DNA of 64,000 bases from Amoebophrya sp. A120 (lineage: Eukaryota; Sar; Dinophyceae; Syndiniales; Amoebophryaceae), in assembly GCA_905178155.1 (NCBI GenBank), contig CAJINV010000004.1:2440228-2504227 (forward strand). The letters are read 5' to 3'. The notes under the pieces are model-generated. The model saw only the letters and a list, made by a program, of their open reading frames with translations. It made no database searches and had not been told where the DNA came from. Position numbers and translations under genes: made by a program. Shown piece after piece: positions 45,674-56,706 of this stretch (position 1 is its first letter; each line of letters begins with the position of its first letter).

Positions 45674-46068
45674 AATTAAATGAATCCATTTCGTGATGTT
45701 GATGAGTGGCGAAAAATCCTGGCGAGGACCGCGCCACAATTTTTTATACGCCTACGGCTCAGGATTTTTTCACCGCAACAAGTTTACTCTGAGTAGTTGC
45801 TTGGTGTTGATGTGTATCTTTATTGTATTCTGCATGTTGAAGTTGAGATGAAGCTGCGTTTCTGCTGCAATTGCATGACAGAAAATTAGGCCCTTTTGCG
45901 TAACAAGACCTCCGTGCATGACAGAGTTCAAAAGAATCGTTGTAGCCCGAGCACAACACACGCCTTCTTGTGTTTATTTTCCAGACCGCAGATCGATGTT
46001 TGCATTGGATACCCTCCGTGGATTCGAGACGATCCGATACCGCAGATCGATAACTCCTCATAATGTTG
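45674..46068. other. Intergenic after g7; decayed introner-like remnant
   Basis: 45830-45996 contains GCATGACAGA motifs and ends TTCCAGACCGCAGATCGATG...GCATTGGATA. This resembles a decayed right end of IE1, but no left end can be placed. A minus-strand exon in 45.9-46.6 kb is possible (see findings). Confidence 0.4.
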
Positions 46069-46391
46069 TATGAACGCCTCAGGTTTGAAATCCTCAAAGT
46101 GGAAATAGTTTGTAATGCAAAAAACCACGCCAGTTGACTTGAAGCGCCACTTTTAGGCGGCGCATGACAAATTTCCCTGGAACTCAAAGCATGTCTGTCA
46201 TGCTGGTTAACGCAAAAGGGTGCCATTCTCTCGTGCTAAAGCTAATTATCAGCACTCCAATTCTTAACCCGTAGAAGGACAATATTCGGCCTCGTCCCTT
46301 GCGTCCTCTGCAATGCAGTCTTTTTTGCGTCGCATTTCTTGCATCACAAATTTTTTCCACTGTGAGGATTTCCATTTTTGCGGCTTTCATA
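46069..46391. mobile_element. Introner-like IE9 outside any defined gene
   Basis: Starts TATGAACGCCTCAGGTTTGA, ends ATTTTTGCGGCTTTCATA, with a perfect TGTTG duplication. The interior aligns with IE9 at 62037 (TCCTCAAAGTGGAAATAG). 323 bp. Neither flank belongs to a gene I can define with confidence. Confidence 0.85.
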
Positions 46392-47459
46392 TGTTGGATC
46401 AATCGAATCGGTGGAAAGAATCGAATCGAACAACGGCGCAATGTTGAAAAGATATCGCAAGAACAAACCTACAAGAACTGCAACATAGGACTTAATTTAA
46501 GTATTTGCTTATGCTTTGCAGCTTTACTGTACAAAAATTTGAGACCACTAGTAGATCGAGGAAAGAGAAGAAGCCGGCGAACGGCAGGATACAGGCGGTC
46601 CGGTGTGTCAAGTAGAAACTCGTAATCTTTATCTTCGCATAGAAGTTTCCGTCGTAATCTCAAAGGTTCTCGCTGCACTGATACATCGTGGCAAGAAGAA
46701 GAATTGCAATTTGAAAGATCGTGAAGGATTTCCTTCCTCGTGACAACAAGAACCACATAGTATCGGCAATTGAACATACAAATTAGGACTGTTGTCCCGA
46801 CATGAGACGCAGATATTGCGACAACGCGGCCAAAAGCTTCGGAACCTTTCAGCAAGGTTTGCGTACATTATAAAATAAACCCAACTTGTTCAAAACAAGA
46901 AATCCGATCGATGATATGTCATGGAGTCGGACTTCCAACATCCACTGAAATTCAATATCTGCATCAATATCGATGAGATTCATCGGCCCGACACAGAGAT
47001 CTTAATCGGAAATTCTCAACATACAAAAAAACAAAATCAGGTGGATCAGGATAGAATTCAGAATGTCGAATCAATTTTCTTTTTTGTTTCTTTTTTTTAT
47101 TGGAACCTCAATCTGAGTTGTCCAAATTCCTGTTTCTGTTCACATGCAAAAAGGCCATATTTATGTTTCAAAAAATTCAATTTTATTGGATTCTTTGGTC
47201 TGGATATGATTTGTCCAAGGTTCTGGTATATCATTGATGTGTGTCGAAAAAGCATATATTTCGTATGAATTTCATGATGAGAATGTCAGGGGTTGTGTGA
47301 TGATCAAGAAAAATCGATCGATTGTTTTCAATTTCGGGAAGTTTTTTCTCGAAAGGAGGGCGATGTTATCGGAGAAAAAAACTCGATGGAAGTTGTTGAA
47401 TAATAAGCAGACTACATTTACTAGCAATATGACACATAGTGCTCCAATTATGGAACGTG
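46392..47459. other. Intergenic, AT-rich toward the right
   Basis: A minus-strand frame at 46469-46855 might be an exon (RREILHD-like text is not conserved enough to name). From 46880 to 47450 the sequence is clearly AT-rich, as at 54.2-54.95 kb and 57.0-57.35 kb. No gene is supported. Confidence 0.4.
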
Positions 47460-47789
47460 GGTGTACTACCGCTACCGGGTTATTGCATGTACTACCGGGT
47501 TAGTCAAGGTGTGTGCCCCAAATTTGAAAAGTCAAGGTCAGCGCACCAAAAAAGTCAAGGTCGGGAAATCCGATGAAACAGGCGGGCACTGGACTCGCTA
47601 ACTACGTAGTTACTTCGCCGAAATCCGAACTCTTTATCTACCCTAGCTTCGCCGTCATCTTTAGCTAGCACAGGCACAATATTGAAATCTGCCGCGTTCT
47701 ACCTAGCTTAGCTACAGCATTCATTCTCTGTTGTGGTTTTATAGGAATCCATCTTCAAAAACAAAGAAAAACAAAGAAAAAAGGCTTCC

Positions 47790-48390
47790 CTTTCCTCCGG
47801 ACAAACTGCTTGCCGCCGGACCCTAATCCGTGGGGGGCTACGCGCCTGGCCCCACCTCGCAATTTGGACCCGTTACGGGTCTTGCCACCGTTTCGGGCCC
47901 AGCCACCCATAACATGCGGCCTGGCCTACTGCTTCTGGCGGGATTTGCGTCCTTTGATTTTTTTTGTTGAAAAGCCGCGCCCCTGCCGCCTCCTGAATCG
48001 AAACACTTTCCCGCATGTTATGCCCCCGCCTGGGCCTCCACCAAGCCCGGCCCCATGGGCCCCCAAAATCTGGCCAATAGCATGTGGGTCAACAGTGTTT
48101 AGCTTTTGGCGAGCGGGCTTTGCAACCTCCAAAAGTGGACCGAAATGGGGCCCGTACCATGTGGCTTCCGCTTTTTTCGTCTTGGCATTTTCCGGCGCCC
48201 CTTTTTGGGCGGTCCAAATCGACGGAAGTAGTCGCGTTGGACGCCTCGGCAGGGCGTCTCTTTTGGCGGCTCCTTTGCGTCGTTTTAGCAATCGGGAATC
48301 GAATGAATTGGCTCGGGCTTGTTTGATGGCAACGCCCCTTGAAAACTGCCGGTCGTTTTTCACGTCAGTACTATCAGCACGATGGCGCTT
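47790..48390 (-). repeat. Dispersed repeat R, copy 2 (inverted relative to copy 1)
   Basis: Reverse-complement match to 9401-10094, sharing the AAAACGACGCA/GGAGCCG/CAAAAG block and the GCATG...GGGCCC modules. The GTAGTGAGGTCA end of copy 1 is not found here. Long open frames in it are compositional. Confidence 0.7.
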
Positions 48391-48495
48391 TAATGAGTAT
48401 ACAGAGCTGACTGTCACCCTGTCGCTGTATGTCGGACGACGACGCGGCGAAGCGGGTGGGGATCTCTGTGAGCCGGCCGCCCCGCCGGCAACAGA

Positions 48496-49776
48496 TCAGG
48501 CGGGAGCACCCCGCTCCGTTTTCTTGGTTAAAAAATCGCTAAAATTTCCGGCGCTTCAAAAATTCCCCGGCGTTGGCCTGCAATCCCGCCCGGTAGGTGT
48601 TTGCAAGCGTTACGTCCGGCGACGCCTCGCCCTCGCCATTTTGGGTGTATTTTGTTCGCCGCCACTTTCTCTTGGGGCCGGCCGCCGATTGTATTCGCGG
48701 CGGGCCTCGACCCATGGTCTTGTGGTTCGGCAAAATTAAAATTTAAAAATTGCGGCAGGTTTTTGGGTTATCTCGGATGTGCAGGGGATGTCGATTTGTT
48801 CTAGGATGAGCCGACACATATCCGGGAGGTTTTTCCACCGTGTGGTTGGCGTGGGTGTGTCCTATCCCCGTGGTGTTGTGGATGTCTGTGTCTTTCATGG
48901 GGATATGTTCTTCGCCTTTTTCGGATATTTGTGTATGTTTTGGGTCCGAAGAATGTGATGGTTGAAAAATTTCAACCATCATGTTGTTCGGGAAATGGAG
49001 GATGAGAGGGTGACGGGGTTTCAGAACTCGGAAGGAGAACATCAAAATGTCGGCTAAACCTGCATTTTGATGGTCCTGTCCGGACTTCTAATCATCTTCT
49101 AATTCTGCCGTCGAAATCCAAAAATGCAAAATCCAATGGGATTTTGCACTACAAGGAAATTAGAAGCTCCCCGGACATGCTCCGGGGAGCCGGATTTCCT
49201 CCGGATTTCGACGAGAATTAGAAGAAAATTAGAAGAAGAATTAGAAAACAAATTAGAAGGGATTTTAGAAGCCATTTTAGAAGGCACTTTTAGAAGATAA
49301 ATTAGAAGACATTTTAGAAGGGGAAATTAGAAGTAGGCTTTAGAAGGGGAAATTAGAAGAAGGCTTTAGAAGGGGGAAATTAGAAGAAGGCTTTAGAAGA
49401 TGAAATTAGAAGGAACTTTTAGAAGGGCAAATTAGAAGACGTGGATCGGGGCACCCGGGGAAATGTTCATCGTGTTCCCGCATGTCTGGGGTGCGACGGT
49501 GGTCAGGAGGGATTTCGCTGGTGGGGTATTGTGTATTTTGGGTCTTTGGGCAACCAGAGTGGGGAAGATCCACTTCCAAACACTGGAAGGGTCTTGGTTC
49601 GTTTCTACCGGCCACCAGGTTGGTCCTTCTCCGTTTGGGCCTCTTTTGTTCTTCTTCTTTGGGGAGTCTTCTTTGTTCACTCGTCTTCCCCGGAATCGGG
49701 AACCGGAAAAAAACGAACCGCCGGAAAAATTAGCGACTTTTTAGAAACCAAGGCGGAGCGGGCGTTTCCCGCCTGA
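48496..49776 (+). mobile_element. TIR element T1, copy A
   Basis: 1281 bp with ~57-bp imperfect inverted ends beginning TCAGGCGGGA and continuing to a CGCTAAAATTTCCGGCG-like block. A perfect 6-bp duplication AACAGA lies at 48490 and 49777. The interior has hairpins (GATGGTTGAAA...TTTCAACCATC at 48958; GCAAAATCC...GGGATTTTGC at 49126) and an AATTAGAAG minisatellite. No transposase, so non-autonomous. Confidence 0.9.
49205..49440 (+). repeat. Minisatellite (AATTAGAAG / TTTTAGAAG) in T1 copy A
   Basis: Alternating AATTAGAAG and TTTTAGAAG units of about 20-25 bp, roughly ten copies. Confidence 0.9.
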
Positions 49777-49782
49777 AACAGA

Positions 49783-50544
49783 CCCCCGAGGGGCCTGTTT
49801 TTTTATTTTGTAGTTCGTCACTCTATCCCGGTCTGAAGACTGACGAGGCTGGGCGGCGCCGCGCTCGCCTCAAGACTGTGGCGAGCTGCCAAGAGCGGCG
49901 CTCGACTCAAGAGATTGAGGAGCCCGCCGAGCAGTTGCGCGCCCGCAGCGTCAAGAGCTGTGGCGCTCCTCGACCCTCCCAACCGGAGAAAATCGGGTGG
50001 CCGACCGTGTCTGAAGACGAGCCGGTGGCTTCCTGGTTGGCGCCTCAGCGCTCGCCCCAAGAGACTGGGGAGACAGAGCAGAGGCCAGAGGCGCGAGAGC
50101 GGAGCTCCTCCCAAGAGATTGAGGCCAAAAAGTAGTCACGTTTTTCATTCCACTACCGCAATAAGAAGCGTTGACTTTCAATGTGTTCAGACTCGAATCC
50201 GAGTTGAATCCGAGCTGACGCGCTTGATTTTGTCTTTGAGTTATTATCTCGGTAGCCGAAAAACTTCTAAACCGCCGTAGCGTGGGGGAAGCCAACGCGT
50301 TGCACTACCGTACGAAAAGACGACGCACTACCGGGATAACCGACGACCAAAATTCGTCGAACCGGTACCACGGTAGTGCGTCGCTTTTCCCTTATCGGTT
50401 TTGTATGGTAGTGAAAGGCATATTCCCAATGTTACGGTGGATTTTAAGGCTTTGCACTACCGATCTGTTTTTTCAATGCACTACCCGGATATTAATTCCT
50501 GCAGATTCCGGTAGTGGCTGACTTTTACCCATTATTTTTCATTC
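49783..50544. other. GC-rich transposon-internal sequence, no gene
   Basis: Part of the 5.2-kb block. It has GAAGAC...AAGACTGTGG-like and CAAGAGATTGAGG repeats (49840-50125). From 50290 to 50520 several GCACTACCG boxes occur in both orientations, resembling the ACTACCGGGTT of the outer inverted ends. Confidence 0.55.
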
Positions 50545-51782
50545 TCAGGCGTCCGGGCCCGGGCCATCTCAGCCGGTAAAATTTTAGCAATATTCCGGCA
50601 ATTTTTTGAGGTGTGTAGTGGTGTCGCCGGTCTTCCGTCTTCTGGTGGGCCGGGTCCTTTGATCGTGCCTGTTTGGCCCTCCCGGCCGGTGTCTTTCGTA
50701 GTTTCCGGTCGTCTTGGTGGGCGCCTTGGCCTTGGCCAGTTGTTTTCGGGTTGTTCGATATTGGGCTTCATATATTTCGGGGCTTGGTATTGTGAGATAT
50801 GACGTTGCGGCTGCTAGGGTTTTGTGTTTTATGACTGAGAATTCTCGCAAGCCCAGGCTCGCACGCTCTATATTGGTATCGTCTCGTCGTGCTATTCTGT
50901 CGGACCTTTCGTGAAAGGCCCGACAGAAAGAATTGCACGGCGAGACGATATTGTCGCCATCTTCGTTTCACTCAACACAGCTGATGACCGGCATGAATTG
51001 CAGCAAAAGCTGCAATTCATGCTGCAACTCATGCTGCAATTTTCGTGCAAATAGTGTCCCGACCACTTTTGAAAAGGTGCAATTGACGCTGCAATTGACC
51101 GTGCAATTTTCGTGCAATTTCAGCTCCGGACTCGAAAACAAAGGAAGTGGCTGGGTTTTCCTACCCCCCCTCCCGGAACATGAAATTGCAGCTTTTTTGC
51201 ACACCCAATTGCAGCGTCAATTGCAGCTTTTCGAAAATGGTTCGGGATGGTTTTTGCACACTGAGTTGCACACTTTTTGCACACTGAATTGCACACTTTT
51301 TGCACACTGAATTGCACACTTTTTGCACACTCTCGGGGAATATTGTCAAAAGCTGGGGGGCGAAATGAATGGCGCACGTGGCGCGCCCACACCTGCTTCC
51401 TGGGCTTTCAAAGTGTGCAGCCCATAGCTTGTTGGGGAAGTCAGTGCGCACAGGGTGGTGATGTCGCGCAGCCCCCGACCGCCCCCCCGCCGGTCTTCAG
51501 GGTTTGTCTGCAAGCGAAGCCTCCACCCGAGGCGCAAGGCCCGGCCACAAGGAGGCGCGACGAGGGCCGGGCCTACAATTTCCAGGTTGCTTCACCGAGG
51601 GGGGGGCGGCCCACCTTTGTGTCGGGGTTTCGGCACGGGTAGCCCGGGAGCGATTTTCATTTCTTCTTGCCTCACTGCCATCTTCTACTTTTCACAATCG
51701 CCACCCTCGCTTTCATTTTTCAAAATTGCCGAAAAGTTGCCGGATTATTAGCGCTTTAGGTGGCCCGGGCCCGGACGCCTGA
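50545..51782. mobile_element. TIR element T2
   Basis: 1238 bp with inverted ends TCAGGCGTCCGGGCCCGGGC (22 bp perfect, then a related CGGCAATTTT block). Flanks TCATTC / TTTTTC (4 of 6). It carries a ~40-bp-arm hairpin centred at 50912 and a TTTTTGCACACTGAATTGCA minisatellite (51250-51335). Termini share TCAGGCG with T1, so it is probably the same superfamily. Confidence 0.8.
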
Positions 51783-52019
51783 TTTTTCGTGTGGTAGTGC
51801 AAACCCGAACACCCATGCTACGGCGGTTTTCAGATCTTTGCACTCCCTGGATATCAAATGCGTTTTCAATGAAAAAACAAAAAAAAACTGCCCCCAAACT
51901 GCTCCCGAGGTCGCGAAATTTGTCGCGATCCGAGTGGAGTCCATGACTCTTATCTCGGTAGTACCATCAAAAACGGCGCTCCCGAAAATCTCTTTTGCAC
52001 GGAAAAAGCGAAACGGTGG

Positions 52020-52560
52020 CAAGACCTCCCGCGAAGCCGAGCCGACCCGTTCGGCCTGGCTCGGCCTCAAGATTGGCCGGGCGGCGGTTCCTCGCCCTTC
52101 GGCCCGCGCTGGCGGTGATCTGCGAAGCACAGCGCGAGCCAAAAGGCGACAAAACCGAACCCGTTCGGCCCGGCTCTGCCTCAAGATTGGCCGGGCGGCG
52201 GTTCCCAGGCCAGCCTTTCGGCCCGCGTTGGCTTGGCGGCGATCTGCGAAGCACATCAGGAGCCAAAACGCGACAAAACCGAACCCGTTCGGCCTGGCTC
52301 TGCCTCAAGATTGGCCGGGCGGCGGTTCCCAGCCTTTCGGCCCGCGCTGGCGGTGATCTGCGAAGCACAACAGGAGCCAAAACGCGACAAAACCGAACCC
52401 GTTCGGCCTGGCTCTGCCTCATGATTGGCCGCCCGGGCGGCGGTTCCTAGCCCTTCGGCCCGCGCTGGCGGTGCTTTGCGAAGCACAACAGGGGCCGGCT
52501 CCTAGCCCTTCGGCCCGCGCTGGCGGTGCTTTGCGAAGCACAACAGGGGCCAAAACGCGA
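52020..52560 (+). repeat. Tandem array of ~110-125-bp units
   Basis: Four units containing CAAGATTGGCCGGGCGGCGG, a TTCGGCCCGCG segment and GCGAAGCAC. They are followed by two shorter ~58-bp units ending CACAACAGGGGCC. Confidence 0.9.
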
Positions 52561-52683
52561 CAAAACCTCGACAACGGATTTCCCGACCTTGACTTTTTTT
52601 TTGCGCTGACCTTGACTTTTCAAATTTGGGGCACCTTGACTAACCCGGTAGTACATCGAATAACCCGGTAGCGGTAGTACACC

Positions 52684-55417
52684 TACGCTCCATACCAATA
52701 TGACATCTGACCACGACGACATGAAAAACCTTCCAAGACATGCATTATCATATTGCAATATTGTCATATTGTCATAATGCATATTGCTCGCGACAGCCCG
52801 GCGGCTGAAAATTGGCCACACCCGACACGTTGTCGGCCGGGTGTTGTGATTCTAGGACCCCTTAGGCGGGTGCGTATGCATTCGCGGCAAATTTGGGGCG
52901 ATGAGCCGTATGCATTTCTTCCGCCCCTCTCGCACTTGCCCAGTCTGTTGAACCTAGAGGGGGCGCGGCGCTCGTGCGCCGCGCCTGGCAACAGTCTACT
53001 TCTTTGTTTCCATAGGCAGCGTCGCAGTTGTAGCGCCTCCTAGTGCGCTGCAGCTTTTAGCAGCATCGCCCCGGCTCTGGGGTGTCAGCGCTTACTGTAC
53101 TACGAAAGCGCAACGCGCGATGCTAATAGCCACACCCACGCCACGAATAAAGCATTATGACGTAACGACAGCTGAATTTTGAGCAATTGCGTTTGGGTTC
53201 CCGTGCGGAAAATTCGCATGAGAGCGGGCGACCCGTGGCAAAGTCATTCGGGTCGCAACGGCCCAGGTCGCGCACATGTTCCTCTGGTTCGGACAATTGT
53301 GCCCTTTCACTGAGGGAGAGCGCATGACGCGCCGTCTCGTTGGCGCTCAAACGAAATGGAGGGACAGGAAGCGGGCCTTGCAGCGCAAGTAGTGGCGGGC
53401 GTTGCCGGGCCCGCTTTCGGAGGCGGGGGTTCCGACTTTCAACACATTCCGGCCATTTTGCTCAAAGTGCCGCAGTCATATTGTCATATTGTCATATTGC
53501 ATATTGGTAAAAGTGTGTGTCGAAATTTTGCTAGTTAATGCAATGTGAATAAGGTCAAATATTTTTCTTTCTTTCTTTCTTGTCGTATCTGGGCATGATG
53601 TCAAATGATGTTTGTTTGTTTGTTTGTTGATGAAGGTCATGTGGAACCGTTTGGAAGTTTGTGTTTCCCCTCACATGATTAGCGCTATTTCAAGAAAAAG
53701 GACAACTTGGCAGAGCTGCTTTGGCCTCTGCCTTAGAAAAAGGAACTGTTGCTAGGAGCGAGAGCTTGATTTGTCTAGCCTGCTGTAAAACTTAAAAAGT
53801 TAGAAGCGTCGAAAGTTAAAAGTCTGTTGTTGCAAGTAAAAAGTTGTTGTTGAAAAGTTAAAAAGTGCGTCGTAAGTCAAAAGCGTGTTTTTCAGAAAAG
53901 TTGTTTCCGAGGAAAGAAAGGCTTGCTCTACAGTCTTTTTGTTGTCGAGAGCTACCTGGTTGCCTGAAGTTAAAGAGTTGAAAGAAAGCAAAAGTTTTTG
54001 TTTCGAGTTGTTACAAAAAGCGAAGCGCTAACTTGGAGGAACTGTTTTTTTTTTTTGTTTTTGTCTGTATTTTTTGTTGCTTTCCAACTCTTGGCTGCAG
54101 CGCCGCGTGGGGCTGTCTTACGCTTACTAGCTTTCTGTTCTTGAAATTGAAAGTTGATTTTTACTTCTTATTGAAACCGAAAAGTTGTTTCTTGTCATCA
54201 TAAAAATGTCAAATGATCGCTCTTGTCATCATAAAAAAATATTTCTATTGTTCATGACAAATTATCTTTTCGAGAGAATCTATAGGAAAAATTTCAAAAA
54301 ATGAAGATATTTTCCTTCGAGCGGTCATATCATGGATATGATTTTCTAAATATCAAGAATGAACTCTTTCCATATTTGGATAAAAAAGATTAAGATATAT
54401 ATCAAATGAAATAACAATTAATATTCAAGAACCTACAATAAAAATCCTTCATGATCTCTTTTTCTTCTTTATTTTCCGATCTTCCTGTCATCATCATAGT
54501 CTTTTTATTCTTGATTCTATCCTCAAATTGAGTTTTCTTTTCCCATATCTTTTTCATTTTTCGGTTGATTTCCTAGATAGATTTTTTTTCATTAGATGAT
54601 TTGGATTTTCATCTGATATTTGTGTTACCACCTCGAATTATGCAGAAAGATTCTGCAGAAAAAGAAAATCCTCAAGAAGAAAAGAATCCTCAAGAAGAAA
54701 AAATGCACATGAACACATTTGAAAAGAGAGCGACAAGATGATGAGAACGAAGAAAGACAATTTCGCACCGGACCTATGAGACAATTTGAGTCATGCCCTG
54801 ACATGACAAGAAAGAAAGAAAGAACATTTGAAAAATTCTGAAACAATCTTTTGGGAATATCTGAATCAATAGAATCTGGGCGCACTTTTGAACTCCTTCA
54901 TGTGTTCTTATCATCGGTCTAAATAATATTGATGAATTTCTTACTTTCTTTCATTCCATATCTAGATACCAGCCATGCTCCGGCTGCCTGCCGCCGGGGC
55001 GCAAGACTGTTGGACCGGGGCAAGACTGTGCGCCAATTGGACCACAACACCATGGGCCTGCGCACGACGCAACATATTGGAGTCCTGCCGCCTGTTTACG
55101 CCGCTCCAACCCGCAGGACCCCTTGCGCGCCTCCCGCGCCTTTGGGCGCTCTGCGCAGGGAGCAGCTGCAAAGAACACCGGGGGCGAACAGAAGCCACCC
55201 CGCGCGGGAGGGTAGCGCGAGAGGGTAGCGCGAGAGGGTGGCGCGGAAAGACGCCGAACAAAACAAGCTGCAAGGGCCTGCAATGCGAGATATGGGCAGC
55301 GCCATGTGGATTCGCGCCTATTTCTTTCTGTTTTTACCTCCTCACAGACCTGTCGCAAGCCCTCTCTTTGGCCTCTTTTGGGGGTCCATCCCCTCCCCGC
55401 TAATAGTCCGGCTATAC
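52684..55417. other. Intergenic repeats: CATATTGT, (TTTC)n, (GTTT)n, AT-rich block
   Basis: CATATTGTCATATTG-type repeats occur at 52745-52800 and 53475-53510. (TTTC)n is at 53567-53582 and (GTTT)n at 53612-53628. AAAGTTAAAAGT units lie at 53795-53900. From 54200 to 54955 the sequence is AT-rich, then abruptly GC-rich from about 54970. No gene is supported. Confidence 0.6.
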
Positions 55418-56706
55418 TCAGGCGGGAAACACCCGTTCTGCCTTGCGTTCTAAAATAGCCCTAATTTTTCCGGCGATTCGGTTTTTTCCTGATCCCAGAC
55501 CCGGAGACAACCTCCCATCCTCACACCCCCTCCCGAAACAGGGAAAACCGAAAAGACCCGAAACCAAGAAACACCAGGGGCCGGGGAACGGTAGCCGACA
55601 TCGCCCCCTTTGTCGGCTTCAAAAATTGCCCGTGGCGACACCTGCGAGGTGGCTTCCACGACATTGCGACCCACCCATTGCCCGAAACTCTGCGACCCCG
55701 AGCCCCACCACCCAGTGCGACTTCTATTCCTCCCGCCTGAAAACACCCTGTATTTTCCCCTTCTAATTTCCTCTGCTAAAGGTTTCTTCTAATTCTCCCT
55801 TCTAAAATCCCCCTTTTAATTTGCCCTTCTAAAATCCCCTCTAATTTGCCTTCTAAAATTCCTTCTAATTCACCCTTCTAAAATCCCTTCTAATTTGTCT
55901 TCTAAAATCTCTTTTAATTCACCCTTCTAAAACCGCTTCTAATTTGGCTTCTAAAAATTCTTCTAATTTTCTTCTAATAAATTCTGTTCCAAGTCCGGTG
56001 GAAATCTGGCTCCCCGGAACATGTCAGGGGAGTTTCTAATTTCCATGTAGCGCAAAATCCCGTAGGATTTTGCGACTTTGGACTTGGAGCCAAGAATTAG
56101 AAGATGATTAGAAGCCGGGACGGACACATGAACATCCCTGTTTAGATGATTTTCATGCTCCAAGTCCGGCGCCCAGAAAGTCCTATACCCTCACCACCCG
56201 CGCGTGATGAGCATGATGGTTGAACTTTTTCAACCATCATGTTCGGAACCAAAACAGGAACATTCCAGAGCAGGTCGAGGAACCTTCCCAGGAATATTCG
56301 CGTGTGGAGCACATCCCAACTACCTAGCCCACATGTGGAACACGCCCCCACCCAAAGCAGGTGGAGAAAGAAACACGACGAGGGCTGCGCCCCGATCCCC
56401 AGAACACCTGCGAGACATGTGGGCTACCGGGAAACCACCGAAAACTGCCCGAATTTTTAAATTTTAATTCCCTGGAGAAACCATCGACACGACGGCACCG
56501 GGCAAACAGATACGGGCGGGGCGACAGGAACCAACCACGTTGGGATGGGGCAAAACAAAGAAATTCCAGGGCCCGGGTGGGGTCGGCCACCACACTGCCC
56601 CGAAGCGTCGGCGCAACCGGGCAGGCCGGCGCCACGGAAATCGCGAAACGCCGGGAATTTTAGCGGTTTTTTACCTAGGAAGACAGAGCGGGGCGCGCCC
56701 GCCTGA
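55418..56706 (-). mobile_element. TIR element T1, copy B (inverted relative to copy A)
   Basis: 1289 bp, ends TCAGGCGGGA / CCCGCCTGA, with a perfect 6-bp duplication CTATAC at 55412 and 56707. It aligns with copy A as reverse complement: minisatellite at 55750-55980 (CTTCTAATT/CTTCTAAAA), then the GCAAAATCC and GATGGTTGAA hairpins (56051, 56213). Hairpin stems are kept although loops differ. Confidence 0.9.

Larger units (their letters stand above)
47460..52683. mobile_element. 5.2-kb composite block with ~115-bp inverted ends
   Basis: The first ~115 bases (GGTGTACTACCGCTACCGGG onward) reappear inverted at 52568-52683, with only a few differences. They include GTCAAGGT repeats and CCCCAAATTTGAAAAGTCAA. 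No convincing target duplication flanks it. Inside are repeat R copy 2, two TCAGGCG elements and a ~115-bp tandem array. I see no transposase, so it is a non-autonomous or gutted element. Confidence 0.75.

Noticed and set aside
45830-45996. Complete IE1 after g7
   Set aside because: Only a decayed right end and internal motifs are visible; no left end and no duplication.
47810-48739. 309-codon open frame in repeat R and T1
   Set aside because: It crosses from repeat R into the left end of T1 copy A, two unrelated repeats, so it cannot be one ancestral gene.
51250-51335. CRISPR-like array of TTTTTGCACAC repeats
   Set aside because: Units are contiguous or nearly so with no unique spacers, and it lies inside a TIR element of a eukaryote.
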